From Theionarchaea archaeon (GTDB lineage Archaea > Methanobacteriota_B > Thermococci > Methanofastidiosales > SZ-28-30), in the NCBI GenBank assembly GCA_018992565.1, contig JACVGW010000014.1, positions 1-45,630 on the forward strand: a DNA stretch of 45,630 nt, read 5' to 3'. The translations under genes and the position numbers were made by a program. The stretch's first letter is position 1; each line of letters begins with the position of its first letter. This document shows, piece by piece, positions 37,117 to 45,481 of the stretch. The notes under the pieces were generated by a model, which did not search any database, was not told the origin of the DNA, and saw only the letters and a list, made by a program, of their open reading frames with translations.

Positions 37117-38766
37117 TTAGAAGATGTCCAGTGCGCGAGACAATACGTGGTTTCCTCTGTAGTCAGGGAGCAGCATGGGTGCCTTTCTGTCCGTCTCTAC
37201 TCCGGCATTCTTGAGTGCTTCTTCGTATTTTCGTGCATGATCCAGGCTCAATTTGCCAGGTGTCACTTTCTTCACATATTCTGCTGCGTTGATGCCGGCT
37301 CGTCTCCCGAAAACATTATAGTCCAGAAGAGAATTGCCCATCAACCTGTTCTTTCCATGGACTCCACCTTCAACCTCCCCGCCTGCAAACAGCCCGGGGA
37401 CAGAGGTTTCTGCTTTATCATTTATCTCCACACCACCATTCTGATAGTGTAAGGTGGGAAAGACCAGGATGGGGTCCTTGGTCATGTCAATGCCGAACCG
37501 TTCGAACATTCTCACCATGGCAGCCAGGTTTTTCCGTATAGTACCTTCTCCCTTCAAGTCATCAATCATGGGAGAATCCAGCCATACACCTTTCATTCCT
37601 GTAGGTGTGATAATCCCATTGTCTCTGCCGTAGCATTCTCGTATGAAATTCGCGGATTCCACATCTCTGGGTTCCAGAGGGAACACAAAAAGCTCACCAT
37701 TCTTATTCACTGGCTGGGCACCTAACCCTCTCACCTTCTCTGTTACCAGTAGCCCTACAATCTGCTCAGGGTAAGCAGCTCCTGTAGGGTGATACTGCAC
37801 AGAGTCGAGGTCAATGAGGTTGGCCCCCACATGATATGCCATGACAAGCCCGTCTGCTGTGGCTCCATAGTGGTTGGTGGTGGCAAATCCCTGGATATGC
37901 AACCGTCCAAAGCCGCCAGTGGCCATAATAACGGCCTTTGCCCTTACCACGTAATACTGATCTGTTTCCATATTGAACAGGACAGCTCCTGCAACCCTGC
38001 CCTGATCATCCTTCAACAGCTCCACAGCGGGGCAGAACTCCAGCACAGGGACTTCAATGTTGCGGGCTTCATCCCTGATTGCCCGCATGATCTCCATTCC
38101 GGTATAGTCTCTGGCAGAGTGCATCCTCTTTCTGGAGGTTCCCCCTCCGCTCAACTCCATCATCACTCCTTTGTCATCTTTGTCATACATGACACCCAGT
38201 TCCTCATGCCACTGTATGATGGCGGGGGCATCCATGGTCAATGCTTTCACCAGTTCGGGCTTGTTGGTAAAGTGTCCTCCACCAATAGCATCCAGATAGT
38301 GACGAGGAGGACTGTCTTCGGGCCGATCCGCGGCCTGGATTCCACCCTGGGCCATCATGGAATTGGAGTCACCATGGCGCAATTTCGTTGTCATGAGCAT
38401 CCTGTCCACAGGTACTCCTGAGTAGTGAGCCCAGAGGGCAGCAACTGTTCCTGCACCTCCACCTCCAATGATGAGAATATCACAATCATAATCGACCCGA
38501 GACAGATCTACATCATCAGGATCTATCAGGGGGTGGGCTTCAAGCAAATCAGCAACCTCATGAGGTAACCGCTGCCCCTTACTGGGTCCAATCTTCAGGT
38601 CTCGTTTCGCTTCCGGCTTGTAGTCCGGGTGGTATTCATTGAGAATCTGTTCCCTCTCCTCCAGGGTCATGGCCTTAAACGTGGCTTTGAGTCTCTGGGG
38701 GCGAGTTTTCTCCACTTTTTCTATTGATTCTCGCATGTAATCTGGATAACCTCTAATCATTTCCAT
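37117..38766 (-). CDS. FAD flavoprotein of thiol:fumarate reductase / succinate dehydrogenase type (TfrA-like)
   Basis: This 549-residue flavoprotein belongs to the fumarate reductase/succinate dehydrogenase/APS reductase group. About 90 N-terminal residues form a non-FAD extension. The Rossmann motif ILIIGGGGAG (98-106) and the MMAQGGIQAA substrate loop come next, then the capping domain, YHPTGA, and the C-terminal GGVHGKNRLMGNSLLDYNVFGRRAG. The histidine for covalent FAD (SHTxAAxGG) is not at its usual place, so FAD is probably non-covalent. It is the last gene of a leftward unit hdrC-hdrB-FeS-flavoprotein, which points to electron exchange with thiols (CoM-SH/CoB-SH) and fumarate/succinate. 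Direction and true substrate are not readable. Confidence 0.82.
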   Translation of the reverse strand: MEMIRGYPDYMRESIEKVEKTRPQRLKATFKAMTLEEREQILNEYHPDYKPEAKRDLKIGPSKGQRLPHEVADLLEAHPLIDPDDVDLSRVDYDCDILIIGGGGAGTVAALWAHYSGVPVDRMLMTTKLRHGDSNSMMAQGGIQAADRPEDSPPRHYLDAIGGGHFTNKPELVKALTMDAPAIIQWHEELGVMYDKDDKGVMMELSGGGTSRKRMHSARDYTGMEIMRAIRDEARNIEVPVLEFCPAVELLKDDQGRVAGAVLFNMETDQYYVVRAKAVIMATGGFGRLHIQGFATTNHYGATADGLVMAYHVGANLIDLDSVQYHPTGAAYPEQIVGLLVTEKVRGLGAQPVNKNGELFVFPLEPRDVESANFIRECYGRDNGIITPTGMKGVWLDSPMIDDLKGEGTIRKNLAAMVRMFERFGIDMTKDPILVFPTLHYQNGGVEINDKAETSVPGLFAGGEVEGGVHGKNRLMGNSLLDYNVFGRRAGINAAEYVKKVTPGKLSLDHARKYEEALKNAGVETDRKAPMLLPDYRGNHVLSRALDIF

Positions 38767-38775
38767 GAATATCCC

Positions 38776-39465
38776 TCACTTCTCAATATCCCTCTCTGTA
38801 TATAATTTCTTCAGCTGTTCCAGGCCCATTGCAGTGAGTTTTTCCATTTCCTGGTCAAATGCTCCAGCTTTGATCTCGTCATTTCGCTCCTTCAGATGCT
38901 GTGATCTGGGCAGAACATATTTCCCGTACACCCGTCGGGCCAGCTGGCCCACGTGATAGTGGACAATATCTGCTGGACATCGTGCTGCACATAGCCCGCA
39001 CTGCAGACAGTCAAAGGAGAGTTCAGCTGCCTGATTAATATCTCCTCGTAATGATGCTTGAATGTAGTCCATCACCTGCAGGTCCTGGGGGCAGGCTTTG
39101 GTACAGGTATTACAGCTGACACACCGTGCTATTTCAGGGTACAATGACACAATGATGCTGGGTTCAGACGTCAGTTCTTCAAGTTCATATTCTGCTTTGT
39201 TAGCAGGGACAAAAGGCAATTCTGTCAAATACATGCCGTCTTCTGCAGGAGTCTGGCAGGCTAAGGCCGTCCTGAATTTGTATTCGTCTTTCTTTCGGAA
39301 TATTGTTCCACAGGCGCCACAGAACCCGGCCCTGCATCCTGCTCCTCTGATGAACCGGTATCCTGCATATTCCATGGCTTTCATGATGGTCAATCCTTCA
39401 GGAACCTCATATTCCCTTCCCATGATGTAGACTTTGATCATTCTGGTCTTGATATCTTCCGTCAT
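38776..39465 (-). CDS. Iron-sulfur subunit with 2Fe-2S and two 4Fe-4S clusters (TfrB N-terminal-like)
   Basis: This 229-residue Fe-S protein has an N-terminal 2Fe-2S ferredoxin-like domain with CRAGFCGAC (C44, C49, C52) and C70. It also carries two 4Fe-4S motifs, CVSCNTCTKACP and CLQCGLCAARCP, in the C-terminal half. It corresponds to the SdhB/FrdB-like half of TfrB. In Methanothermobacter TfrB this half is fused to an HdrB-like half; here they are separate genes. It lies 9 nt before the flavoprotein gene and 4 nt after the HdrB-like gene, so it is surely part of the same complex and wires FAD to the HdrBC part. Confidence 0.83.
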   Translation of the reverse strand: MTEDIKTRMIKVYIMGREYEVPEGLTIMKAMEYAGYRFIRGAGCRAGFCGACGTIFRKKDEYKFRTALACQTPAEDGMYLTELPFVPANKAEYELEELTSEPSIIVSLYPEIARCVSCNTCTKACPQDLQVMDYIQASLRGDINQAAELSFDCLQCGLCAARCPADIVHYHVGQLARRVYGKYVLPRSQHLKERNDEIKAGAFDQEMEKLTAMGLEQLKKLYTERDIEK

Positions 39466-39469
39466 ATAA

Positions 39470-40327
39470 TCACCTTAACAGTCCTTTCTCTTTCAACAAT
39501 GGTTCAGGATCAACATAGTGTTGATCGAATCCAAGGGCATCGAAGAGCCCCAATGATACAGCCAGTAATTGGGAGAAATACAATATTGGCATGGGTGCCA
39601 GCTCCTGTTCCAGGTCTTTTTGCCTGAAATCCAGATTGAACTCGCACAGAGGACAGGACAAAACCACAGCTTCTGCTCCTCTCTTGCGTGCAGAACTGAG
39701 AATATGGTATGTTTTCTCACACACAACCTCTTTGTAGTCCACTGTGTGATAACTGCCACAGCACTCGAGTTTATACGGATGGTCCACAACAGTAGCGCCC
39801 AGAGCAGCAAGAAGCTCTGCCATTATGGTGGGTCTTTCAGGATTGTCAATGGAAATCTCCTCAGGCCGTAACAACAGGCAGCCATAGTACGGAACCACAG
39901 TCAATCCTTTCAGAGGGTTCTTAACAGGGAGAGAATCGAATCCCATCTCTTTCAGCAATGTCAAGTAGTGAACCACAGTCACTCCCCCTGTGTAGTCTTT
40001 TTCCTGATCCATGAAGGAGTTCATCTTCTCAAGTTTCTCAGGATCACCTTTCACCAGCTGGTTCGCCTGCTCAAGCGTGTTGTAGCACATTGAGCACAGG
40101 GTCGTTACCCTGTCATATCCCATATCCTGAACTCTGATTAGATTTCGAATGGGTGCCAGCTGATGCATGAGATCATCGCTGGCCAGTGAATAGACTGTGC
40201 CACAGCAATTCCAGCGGGGCATCTCTAGAAGTTCAATGCCCAGTACTTCAGATACCGCTTTTGTGGTGTCCTCAAAGGGTTTGGCTGTTGTTTTTAATGT
40301 ACATCCGGGATAATACGGAATCTTCAC
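39470..40327 (-). CDS. HdrB-like subunit with two CCG domains
   Basis: This 285-residue protein has two complete cysteine-rich CCG motifs: C9, C41-C42, C78xxC81, and C150, C189-C190, C225xxC228. In heterodisulfide reductase HdrB these hold two non-cubane 4Fe-4S clusters that split or form the CoM-S-S-CoB disulfide. As the second gene of the leftward unit it equals the C-terminal half of TfrB as a separate subunit. Both motifs are intact, so it may work on the heterodisulfide or on another disulfide. It ends 4 nt before the ferredoxin-type subunit and follows the HdrC-like gene by 4 nt. Confidence 0.87.
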   Translation of the reverse strand: MKIPYYPGCTLKTTAKPFEDTTKAVSEVLGIELLEMPRWNCCGTVYSLASDDLMHQLAPIRNLIRVQDMGYDRVTTLCSMCYNTLEQANQLVKGDPEKLEKMNSFMDQEKDYTGGVTVVHYLTLLKEMGFDSLPVKNPLKGLTVVPYYGCLLLRPEEISIDNPERPTIMAELLAALGATVVDHPYKLECCGSYHTVDYKEVVCEKTYHILSSARKRGAEAVVLSCPLCEFNLDFRQKDLEQELAPMPILYFSQLLAVSLGLFDALGFDQHYVDPEPLLKEKGLLR

Positions 40328-40331
40328 GGGA

Positions 40332-40736
40332 TCACCCTGTGCACTTTCTGAAGTTAGAAACCAGAGCTACCGGCGGGAGTTCTCTCAGCTCTTCCTTGGA
40401 AATCTCCGAGATTCTAATGTGATCAAAGTTCTCTCGGAGAACGAGCAGGCGCAGTGCTTCCATTACTCTTGTCAAGTCCACATCTTTGGGGCACCTGGTG
40501 GCACACTGAAAACATGAAGCACATAACCAGATGGTCCTGGACTCCAATACGCTCCAGTCATTAGCCTGGACTAATTCGATAACTTGATGAGGGCGAACAT
40601 CCATAAGAGTGCCTACAGGGCATCCTGCAGAGCACTTACCGCATTTATGACAAGAAAAGATCTTCTCTCCACTTAATTCCTCTGTTTTGTCAAGGAGAGT
40701 CGTTTCTTTGGATATTTTTGGGATCATATGACTCAT
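40332..40736 (-). CDS. HdrC-like 4Fe-4S subunit
   Basis: This is a small ferredoxin-type subunit of 134 residues with two 4Fe-4S motifs, CHKCGKCSAGCP (near 29-40) and CASCFQCATRCP (near 72-83), and the HdrC helix pattern (DVRPHQVIELVQAN, LTRVMEALRLL). In Hdr it passes electrons to HdrB. It is the first gene of the unit, with a TATA box about 34 nt before the ATG at 40736; a second ATG at 40727 would also be possible. It is an extra element relative to the classical two-gene tfrAB, and makes the complex look like an HdrBC module joined to a FrdAB module. Confidence 0.85.
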   Translation of the reverse strand: MSHMIPKISKETTLLDKTEELSGEKIFSCHKCGKCSAGCPVGTLMDVRPHQVIELVQANDWSVLESRTIWLCASCFQCATRCPKDVDLTRVMEALRLLVLRENFDHIRISEISKEELRELPPVALVSNFRKCTG

Positions 40737-40765
40737 CTCGGCAGTGATGAAGCCTCTTTACTTAT

Positions 40766-40775
40766 GTATATAAGG
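40766..40775 (-). promoter_or_regulatory. TATA box of HdrC-HdrB-FeS-flavoprotein operon
   Basis: CCTTATATAC on the minus strand is a strong TATA box; transcription should begin near 40745 with a very short leader before the ATG at 40736. Confidence 0.55.
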
Positions 40776-40940
40776 TTTTCTATATGAGTTTAAAAAGTTT
40801 TTGCTGCGAAAACTTTGATAAACGTGGAGTCGATGGACGTTGATCATTCTGATTCAGGGGTATGTCACCACACAGTCCATCATCTACTCACCAGATTCTC
40901 GGCTCTTTGGTTCTTAGGGGGTGCATCTCCGGACACTCGT

Positions 40941-42068
40941 CTAGCTGATTATCAATGAGTCCAGTTCTCTGGGATATCTCGTCAATGCCCTGCCACCCGT
41001 CTCTGTCACCAGGACAGTGTCAGAATGCCTGAATCCGCCGAACCCTGGCATGTATACACCTGGCTCATTACTGATAACCATGTTCTCCTGCAAGATTGTC
41101 TTGTCACCTTCTTCAACCCATGGAGGTTCATGGCCCTGCAGTCCAATACCATGACCCATTCTATGCCGGAGGTATTTCTCATATCCTCGTTCTCTTATCA
41201 CCTTCAAACAGTGCTCATTGACGTCAGAGCATTTTACACCAGCCTTTACCGCTCTCTCCCCCGTTTTCTGGGCCTCATACATCACGTCAAAGGCTTCTTT
41301 CTGTTCTGGCGTGGGACTACCCACAAACCCAGTGCGTTCGCTCTCTGCCTGGTATCCACCTACAGCAGCGCCAAAGCTCAAGATGATCGATTCACCTTCT
41401 TTCACCTTCTTGCTGGAGGGTAACCCGTGGGGAAGCGCACCATTCTCCCCGGAACCTACCAACCCTCCACACATTCCACCCTGGACAGGCACGATTTCTT
41501 CAAGTTCTTCAAGCATTCGTTCAGAAACATCCATCCTGGTCCTCTCATTAATTTCGAATTCTGTAACACCTGGACGGGTGTGGTGGACGGCCCGTTCCAC
41601 CGCATAGTCTGCATATTCTGCAGCCCTGGAAATGAGTTCAATTTCCTCAGGGGTTTTTTTCAATCTCATCTCTGAGACTAAGTTCGAAGAACGTATTTTC
41701 AAGGTAGAGAGCATCTTATAGGACGAGATGGAAAGACTGTCCTCAATGCCCACATTGACCAAAGCTCTCTTTTTCAGGTGTGATTTGATCCATTCGATGC
41801 GATTGGTCTCGCCGGGGTAGTCAAAATACGTCTCCACCTCAGTGTTTTCGGGGACGTGATCCACTTCCAGGAGTGGAATTAACAGGAGAGGGGCGCCTTC
41901 TCTGGGGATAACTGCTGCCAGAGGTCTCTCTGTCCTCAAGTGAAAGAACCCTGTAGCATAGGCGATATTGGCTGGCTCAAAAAGGAGAAGTGCATCCAGA
42001 GACTGAGAAGTAAGAGCCTCCTGGATCTTGTGACAAATCCTCTGGTAGAAATCGCTGCTCAGCTTCAT
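40941..42068 (-). CDS. Creatinase/prolidase-like M24 family protein lacking most metal ligands
   Basis: This is a pita-bread fold protein of 375 residues. It has an N-terminal creatinase-type domain (about 1-130) and a C-terminal M24 domain with ALPHGLPS, RMGHGIGLQGHE, and SNEPGVYMPGFGGFRHSDT. Prolidases bind two metals through Asp-Asp-His-Glu-Glu. Here these places read S231, E242, H306, E335 and S349, so a dinuclear metal site is unlikely. Creatinase and ectoine hydrolase types share the FRHSD form, so it may be a metal-independent C-N hydrolase. The start at 42068 is set by a TATA box 26 nt upstream, which also overlaps the longer start at 42089. Confidence 0.82.
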   Translation of the reverse strand: MKLSSDFYQRICHKIQEALTSQSLDALLLFEPANIAYATGFFHLRTERPLAAVIPREGAPLLLIPLLEVDHVPENTEVETYFDYPGETNRIEWIKSHLKKRALVNVGIEDSLSISSYKMLSTLKIRSSNLVSEMRLKKTPEEIELISRAAEYADYAVERAVHHTRPGVTEFEINERTRMDVSERMLEELEEIVPVQGGMCGGLVGSGENGALPHGLPSSKKVKEGESIILSFGAAVGGYQAESERTGFVGSPTPEQKEAFDVMYEAQKTGERAVKAGVKCSDVNEHCLKVIRERGYEKYLRHRMGHGIGLQGHEPPWVEEGDKTILQENMVISNEPGVYMPGFGGFRHSDTVLVTETGGRALTRYPRELDSLIIS

Positions 42069-42088
42069 GAGCTTCCTTTTACCAACCA

Positions 42089-42098
42089 AAATATATAG
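42089..42098 (-). promoter_or_regulatory. TATA box of M24 family gene
   Basis: CTATATATTT on the minus strand is centred about 26 nt before the ATG at 42068. Confidence 0.6.
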
Positions 42099-42176
42099 GT
42101 TGTGGTGGGAACAGTAATGACTATAGCACCATCAGCTGTCGAAATCTATCAAATCTTATCGTGCTGCACTGCCAAA

Positions 42177-42186
42177 GTTTTATAAA
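42177..42186 (+). promoter_or_regulatory. TATA box of tRNA-Gly
   Basis: TTTTATAAAG is centred 27 nt before the 5' end of tRNA-Gly. Confidence 0.6.
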
Positions 42187-42208
42187 GTTATCTATCTACC
42201 CTTCGGTG

Positions 42209-42279
42209 GCGGCTGTAGTCTAGTGGTAGGACTCAAGCCCCCCAAGCTTGCGACGCGGGTTCGAATCCCGCCAGCCGCA
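42209..42279 (+). tRNA. tRNA-Gly (anticodon CCC, C at position 33)
   Basis: The acceptor GCGGCTG (42209-42215) pairs with CAGCCGC (42272-42278), with A as discriminator. The D arm has AGTGGT and the T arm GGTTCGAATCC closed by GCGGG/CCCGC-type pairs. The anticodon stem CAAGC/GCTTG closes a 7-nt loop CCCCCAA, so the anticodon is CCC (glycine, codon GGG). Position 33 is C rather than the near-universal T. No CCA is encoded and no intron is present. The cloverleaf is otherwise complete. Confidence 0.93.
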
Positions 42280-42385
42280 TTTCTGCTGGGTTCTCCTTTT
42301 GACACCGAGGTCAGGACAGGGCTTCATCTCTGGAGTGCGTAACCTGTACTGTAGACTCTACATTGTGGGCTCCGGACCGCAAACC

Positions 42386-42395
42386 TATTTAAAAG
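42386..42395 (+). promoter_or_regulatory. TATA box of DUF885 gene
   Basis: TATTTAAAAG is centred about 24 nt before the ATG at 42413, which rules out the longer frame that starts inside tRNA-Gly. Confidence 0.6.
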
Positions 42396-42412
42396 CATTT
42401 CAAAAGAGCACT

Positions 42413-44047
42413 ATGAAGCAAGCATTTGATAGGCTCCAGAAAGAATTCATGGAAGTATGCTTCAGCAGGCGTCCTCAGGAAGCAAGTTATCTTGGATTCA
42501 CTGAGTATGATGCAAGAATGCCTTCGGGGAATCTTGATGATCGAGTAAGAGAAATAAAGCAGGATAGAGAATTCCTGGATAGGTTTTGCGATATTAACAA
42601 AGAAAACCTGGATTTTGACCAGAGGATTTCCCTGAAATTGGCAATTCATAAGCTGAAGATTTGGTTATTCGTGGATGAGACCCTTCAGCATTATTTGATG
42701 GATCCCAATGCGTCAAATGAAATTTCCTCAGCCCTGAACAGTCTGTTCATACGAGAGGAACCTGAGAGGTTCTATCCCATCCTGCGGAGGCTCGAGCAGA
42801 CTCCCCAGTACATTGAAGATTTCAAGAGCAGAATAGTCCACCCTACGAAATTGTGGACAGAAATGGCCATAGAAGCAGCAGAAGGGCTGCTAGAGTTCTT
42901 GCCCCTCATAGTGGCTGCAGCCAGAGAAGAAGCTCCTCACATTGCAGAATCTATAGAAGACGCAGGCAAGACTGTAGAGAAATCGTTGCTCAGTTACATT
43001 TCCTTCCTCCGTAAGGTTCTTCCTCAGGCCACCACCCCCTGGGTTATGGGTAAAGAGAACTTTGAAGTGCTCCTTAAGCTCAGGAAAATACCCTATACCA
43101 GTACTGAAATCCTGGAAATGGGGAAGAAGTGGCTTAAAGAGGAAAAGGAGACCATGAAAGAGCTGGCACGTACCATTGACTCCAAAAAATCTATAGGTGA
43201 CATTACCAAAATGGTAAAATCACAGCACCCCCCTACCTTTGACCGTGTTCTGGAGCTGTACCGCACGTATATAGAGAAGTCCAGAGACTTTGTAATTGCT
43301 AACGACATTGTGACAATGCCTGAAAATGAGGTTTTGGTAGTGCAGGAAACTCCTTCCTACATCAGATACCAGCTGCCTTTTGCTGCATATATGGCTGCTC
43401 CTGCTGTAGGGAACCGGATTGGTCACTACTGGGTCACTCCTCCCGAGGATACAAAGAGTCTGGATGAACATTCCGAACCCGCAATAGCCAACACCTCCGT
43501 TCATGAAGCATATCCTGGCCATCACATTCAGATTTTTTGCAGTAACAGCCATCCTCACCTGTTGCGATGGGCTTTTACTCCCTCTGATGTTTATGCAAAA
43601 TATGTATCTGAGGGTCCTGAGCTCATTGAAGGATGGGCTCACTACTGTGAAGAATATATGCTCCAGAAAGGGTTCAGTGCCACTCCTGAACACAGATTTA
43701 TTAAGGCACTGTGGGGCAGATTCCGTGCTATCCGAATTGTCGCAGATGTGCAGCTCTCAACGGGAAACATGACGTTTGATGAAGCTGTAACCTTCCTGCA
43801 GACAGAAGGGGGACTCCCTCTGTATGCCGCGAGAGCAGAGGTCAAGAGGTACACGCTGGGTCCATCATATCCCTTGTCATATCTCCTGGGAAAGCACATG
43901 GTAACCGATTTGAAGGGCAGGGTGCAGCAGATGATGGGGTCCCAGTTTACAGATAAATTCTTCCATGATACCCTTATTTATGAAGGAACCATGCCACTGG
44001 CTCTGCTGGAGGAGATATTCACCTATAGATCGAAGAATCTTCTTTAA
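42413..44047 (+). CDS. DUF885 family (M32/M3-like) metallopeptidase
   Basis: This is a largely helical protein of 544 residues of the DUF885 family, predicted zinc carboxypeptidase-type enzymes. It has the zinc motif HEAYPGHH (about residue 364) with the downstream glutamate in EGPELIEGWAHYCEEYM, and the terminal SYLLGKHM block, all typical. No signal peptide is seen, so it is probably cytoplasmic. The open frame extends 55 codons upstream into tRNA-Gly, but the TATA box and the family-like start MKQAFDRLQKEFMEV favour 42413. Some members act on peptides; the substrate here is unknown. Confidence 0.83.
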   Translation: MKQAFDRLQKEFMEVCFSRRPQEASYLGFTEYDARMPSGNLDDRVREIKQDREFLDRFCDINKENLDFDQRISLKLAIHKLKIWLFVDETLQHYLMDPNASNEISSALNSLFIREEPERFYPILRRLEQTPQYIEDFKSRIVHPTKLWTEMAIEAAEGLLEFLPLIVAAAREEAPHIAESIEDAGKTVEKSLLSYISFLRKVLPQATTPWVMGKENFEVLLKLRKIPYTSTEILEMGKKWLKEEKETMKELARTIDSKKSIGDITKMVKSQHPPTFDRVLELYRTYIEKSRDFVIANDIVTMPENEVLVVQETPSYIRYQLPFAAYMAAPAVGNRIGHYWVTPPEDTKSLDEHSEPAIANTSVHEAYPGHHIQIFCSNSHPHLLRWAFTPSDVYAKYVSEGPELIEGWAHYCEEYMLQKGFSATPEHRFIKALWGRFRAIRIVADVQLSTGNMTFDEAVTFLQTEGGLPLYAARAEVKRYTLGPSYPLSYLLGKHMVTDLKGRVQQMMGSQFTDKFFHDTLIYEGTMPLALLEEIFTYRSKNLL

Positions 44048-44113
44048 CACGTGGAAAGGTAGACGCCCACGGAAGAGAATGCAAGAGAGCGTACAAAAGA
44101 AAAATGAGGAGAA

Positions 44114-44614
44114 CTATAAACTATCATAGACTGCTTTGAACGTGTTGAAGCTTTCTTCTGAATACAGGACAAATATCACCTCAAAGGATCCAGGGTGACG
44201 GATGACTTCCTTGAGCATGACCTCGGCACATTGCTTCAGAGGGAAACCACCCACTCCCGTGCCCAGTGCAGGAAAGGCCACACTTGTTACTCCAAGGCTT
44301 TCTGCTCTCTTCAGAGTGTTTCTGGTAGCCTTTCGAATCAGCTCTTCGTCTGTTTTCAGGTTCTGGCCCATTACTGCAGCATGAATCACATAGCGGGCAG
44401 GTAGTGCACCTGCACCTGTCTCTACAGCGTCTCCCACAGGTATAGGACCCTTCTTCACTGCTTCATCTTCAATTTTCTGCCCTCCTCTTCTCTTCAGGGC
44501 CCCAGCAACTCCCGCCCCCATCCACAGGTGGTTATTTGCCGCGTTAACGACAGCATCTACTTCAGTGCTGGATATGTCCCCTTTTACTATTCGTATTTTG
44601 TCCTTAGTAGTCAT
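44114..44614 (-). CDS. Macro domain protein (ADP-ribose binding/hydrolysing)
   Basis: This 166-residue protein is a single macro domain: [34 protein letters not shown] at the N-terminal half, [11 protein letters not shown], and the [13 protein letters not shown] loop. These are the ADP-ribose pocket signatures of O-acetyl-ADP-ribose or ADP-ribosyl-hydrolase members. Its start lies inside the last codons of the 3-hydroxyacyl-CoA dehydrogenase gene (11-nt overlap), so the two are co-translated. Why a dehydrogenase of acyl-CoA should be paired with an ADP-ribose hydrolase is unclear; NAD metabolism is one possible link. Confidence 0.9.
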   Translation of the reverse strand: MTTKDKIRIVKGDISSTEVDAVVNAANNHLWMGAGVAGALKRRGGQKIEDEAVKKGPIPVGDAVETGAGALPARYVIHAAVMGQNLKTDEELIRKATRNTLKRAESLGVTSVAFPALGTGVGGFPLKQCAEVMLKEVIRHPGSFEVIFVLYSEESFNTFKAVYDSL

Positions 44615-45443
44615 AGAACCCTTTTCCTGTCTTCCTCCCCAGATACCCGGCCTCCACCATTTTTACCAGCAAAGGACAGGGTCGGTACTTACTGTCTTTG
44701 TATCCCTCATACAGAACATTCATTACTGCCAGTACTACGTCCAGTCCCACAAGGTCAGCGAGAGCAAGAGGACCCATGGGATGATTCATGCCCAGTTTCA
44801 TCACCGTATCAATCGCTTCCTTGGATCCAATTCCTTCATACAGGCAGAAAACTGCTTCGTTGATCATAGGACATAATATCCTGTTAGAAATGAATCCTGG
44901 GTAATCATTGGCTTCTACAGGGGTCTTTCCCAGTTGCTGAGCCAGCTCCACAGTCTTCCTCATGGTCTCATCAGAGGTGGGCAGTGCCCTGATAATCTCC
45001 ACCAGCTTCATCAATGGAACAGGATTCATAAAGTGCATACCAATGACTTTGCCCGGCCTCGAGGTTGTAGCTGCCAGTTCTGTGATTGGCAAGCTGGATG
45101 TGTTGGTAGCCAGAATACTATTTGGGGAGACAATGGCATCCAGTTCCCTGAATATGTCCTTCTTGAGACTCAGATTCTCAGTAGCAGCTTCAATAACAAA
45201 TTCTGCGCCTTTAACATCCTGTAAATCTAAGGTACCCTGCAGTCTGGACAGTATGTCCTTCATTTCTGCGTCTGAGATCTTCTCCTTTTCAACGAATTTA
45301 GAAAGGCTCTTCTCAATGATTGAGAATCCCCGGTCAATGAACTTCTGTTCAATATCACGCATGACTACATCATGTCCTGCCATGGCACATACCTGGGCAA
45401 TCCCATTCCCCATGGTGCCTGCACCAATAACAGCAATCTTCAT
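44604..45443 (-). CDS. 3-hydroxyacyl-CoA (3-hydroxybutyryl-CoA) dehydrogenase
   Basis: The enzyme interconverts 3-hydroxyacyl-CoA and 3-ketoacyl-CoA with NAD(P). The 279-residue protein shows the Rossmann start [24 protein letters not shown] with an acidic residue (RDIE) after beta-2 that suggests NAD use, the [11 protein letters not shown] and [17 protein letters not shown] blocks, and the C-terminal [11 protein letters not shown] and [18 protein letters not shown]. It would serve fatty-acid/butyrate-type oxidation or an acetoacetyl-CoA route. No thiolase or crotonase is adjacent. GGTGATT just before the ATG acts as Shine-Dalgarno. It is the first gene of a pair with the macro-domain gene. 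Confidence 0.92.
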   Translation of the reverse strand: MKIAVIGAGTMGNGIAQVCAMAGHDVVMRDIEQKFIDRGFSIIEKSLSKFVEKEKISDAEMKDILSRLQGTLDLQDVKGAEFVIEAATENLSLKKDIFRELDAIVSPNSILATNTSSLPITELAATTSRPGKVIGMHFMNPVPLMKLVEIIRALPTSDETMRKTVELAQQLGKTPVEANDYPGFISNRILCPMINEAVFCLYEGIGSKEAIDTVMKLGMNHPMGPLALADLVGLDVVLAVMNVLYEGYKDSKYRPCPLLVKMVEAGYLGRKTGKGFYDY

Positions 45444-45471
45444 ACAATCACCTGCCTCTCTTTTCCCATCA

Positions 45472-45481
45472 CCTTAAAAGG
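45472..45481 (-). promoter_or_regulatory. TATA box of 3-hydroxyacyl-CoA dehydrogenase gene
   Basis: CCTTTTAAGG on the minus strand lies about 34 nt before the ATG at 45443, leaving a leader of only about ten nucleotides that includes the GGTGATT site. Confidence 0.45.

Noticed and set aside
42069-42089. Seven-codon extension of the M24 protein
   Set aside because: The ATG at 42089 overlaps the TATA box that is 26 nt upstream of the better ATG at 42068.
42248-42412. In-frame upstream extension of the DUF885 gene starting inside tRNA-Gly
   Set aside because: It would translate the 3' half of a tRNA; a TATA box centred near 42390 lies downstream of it, and the family-like start is at 42413.
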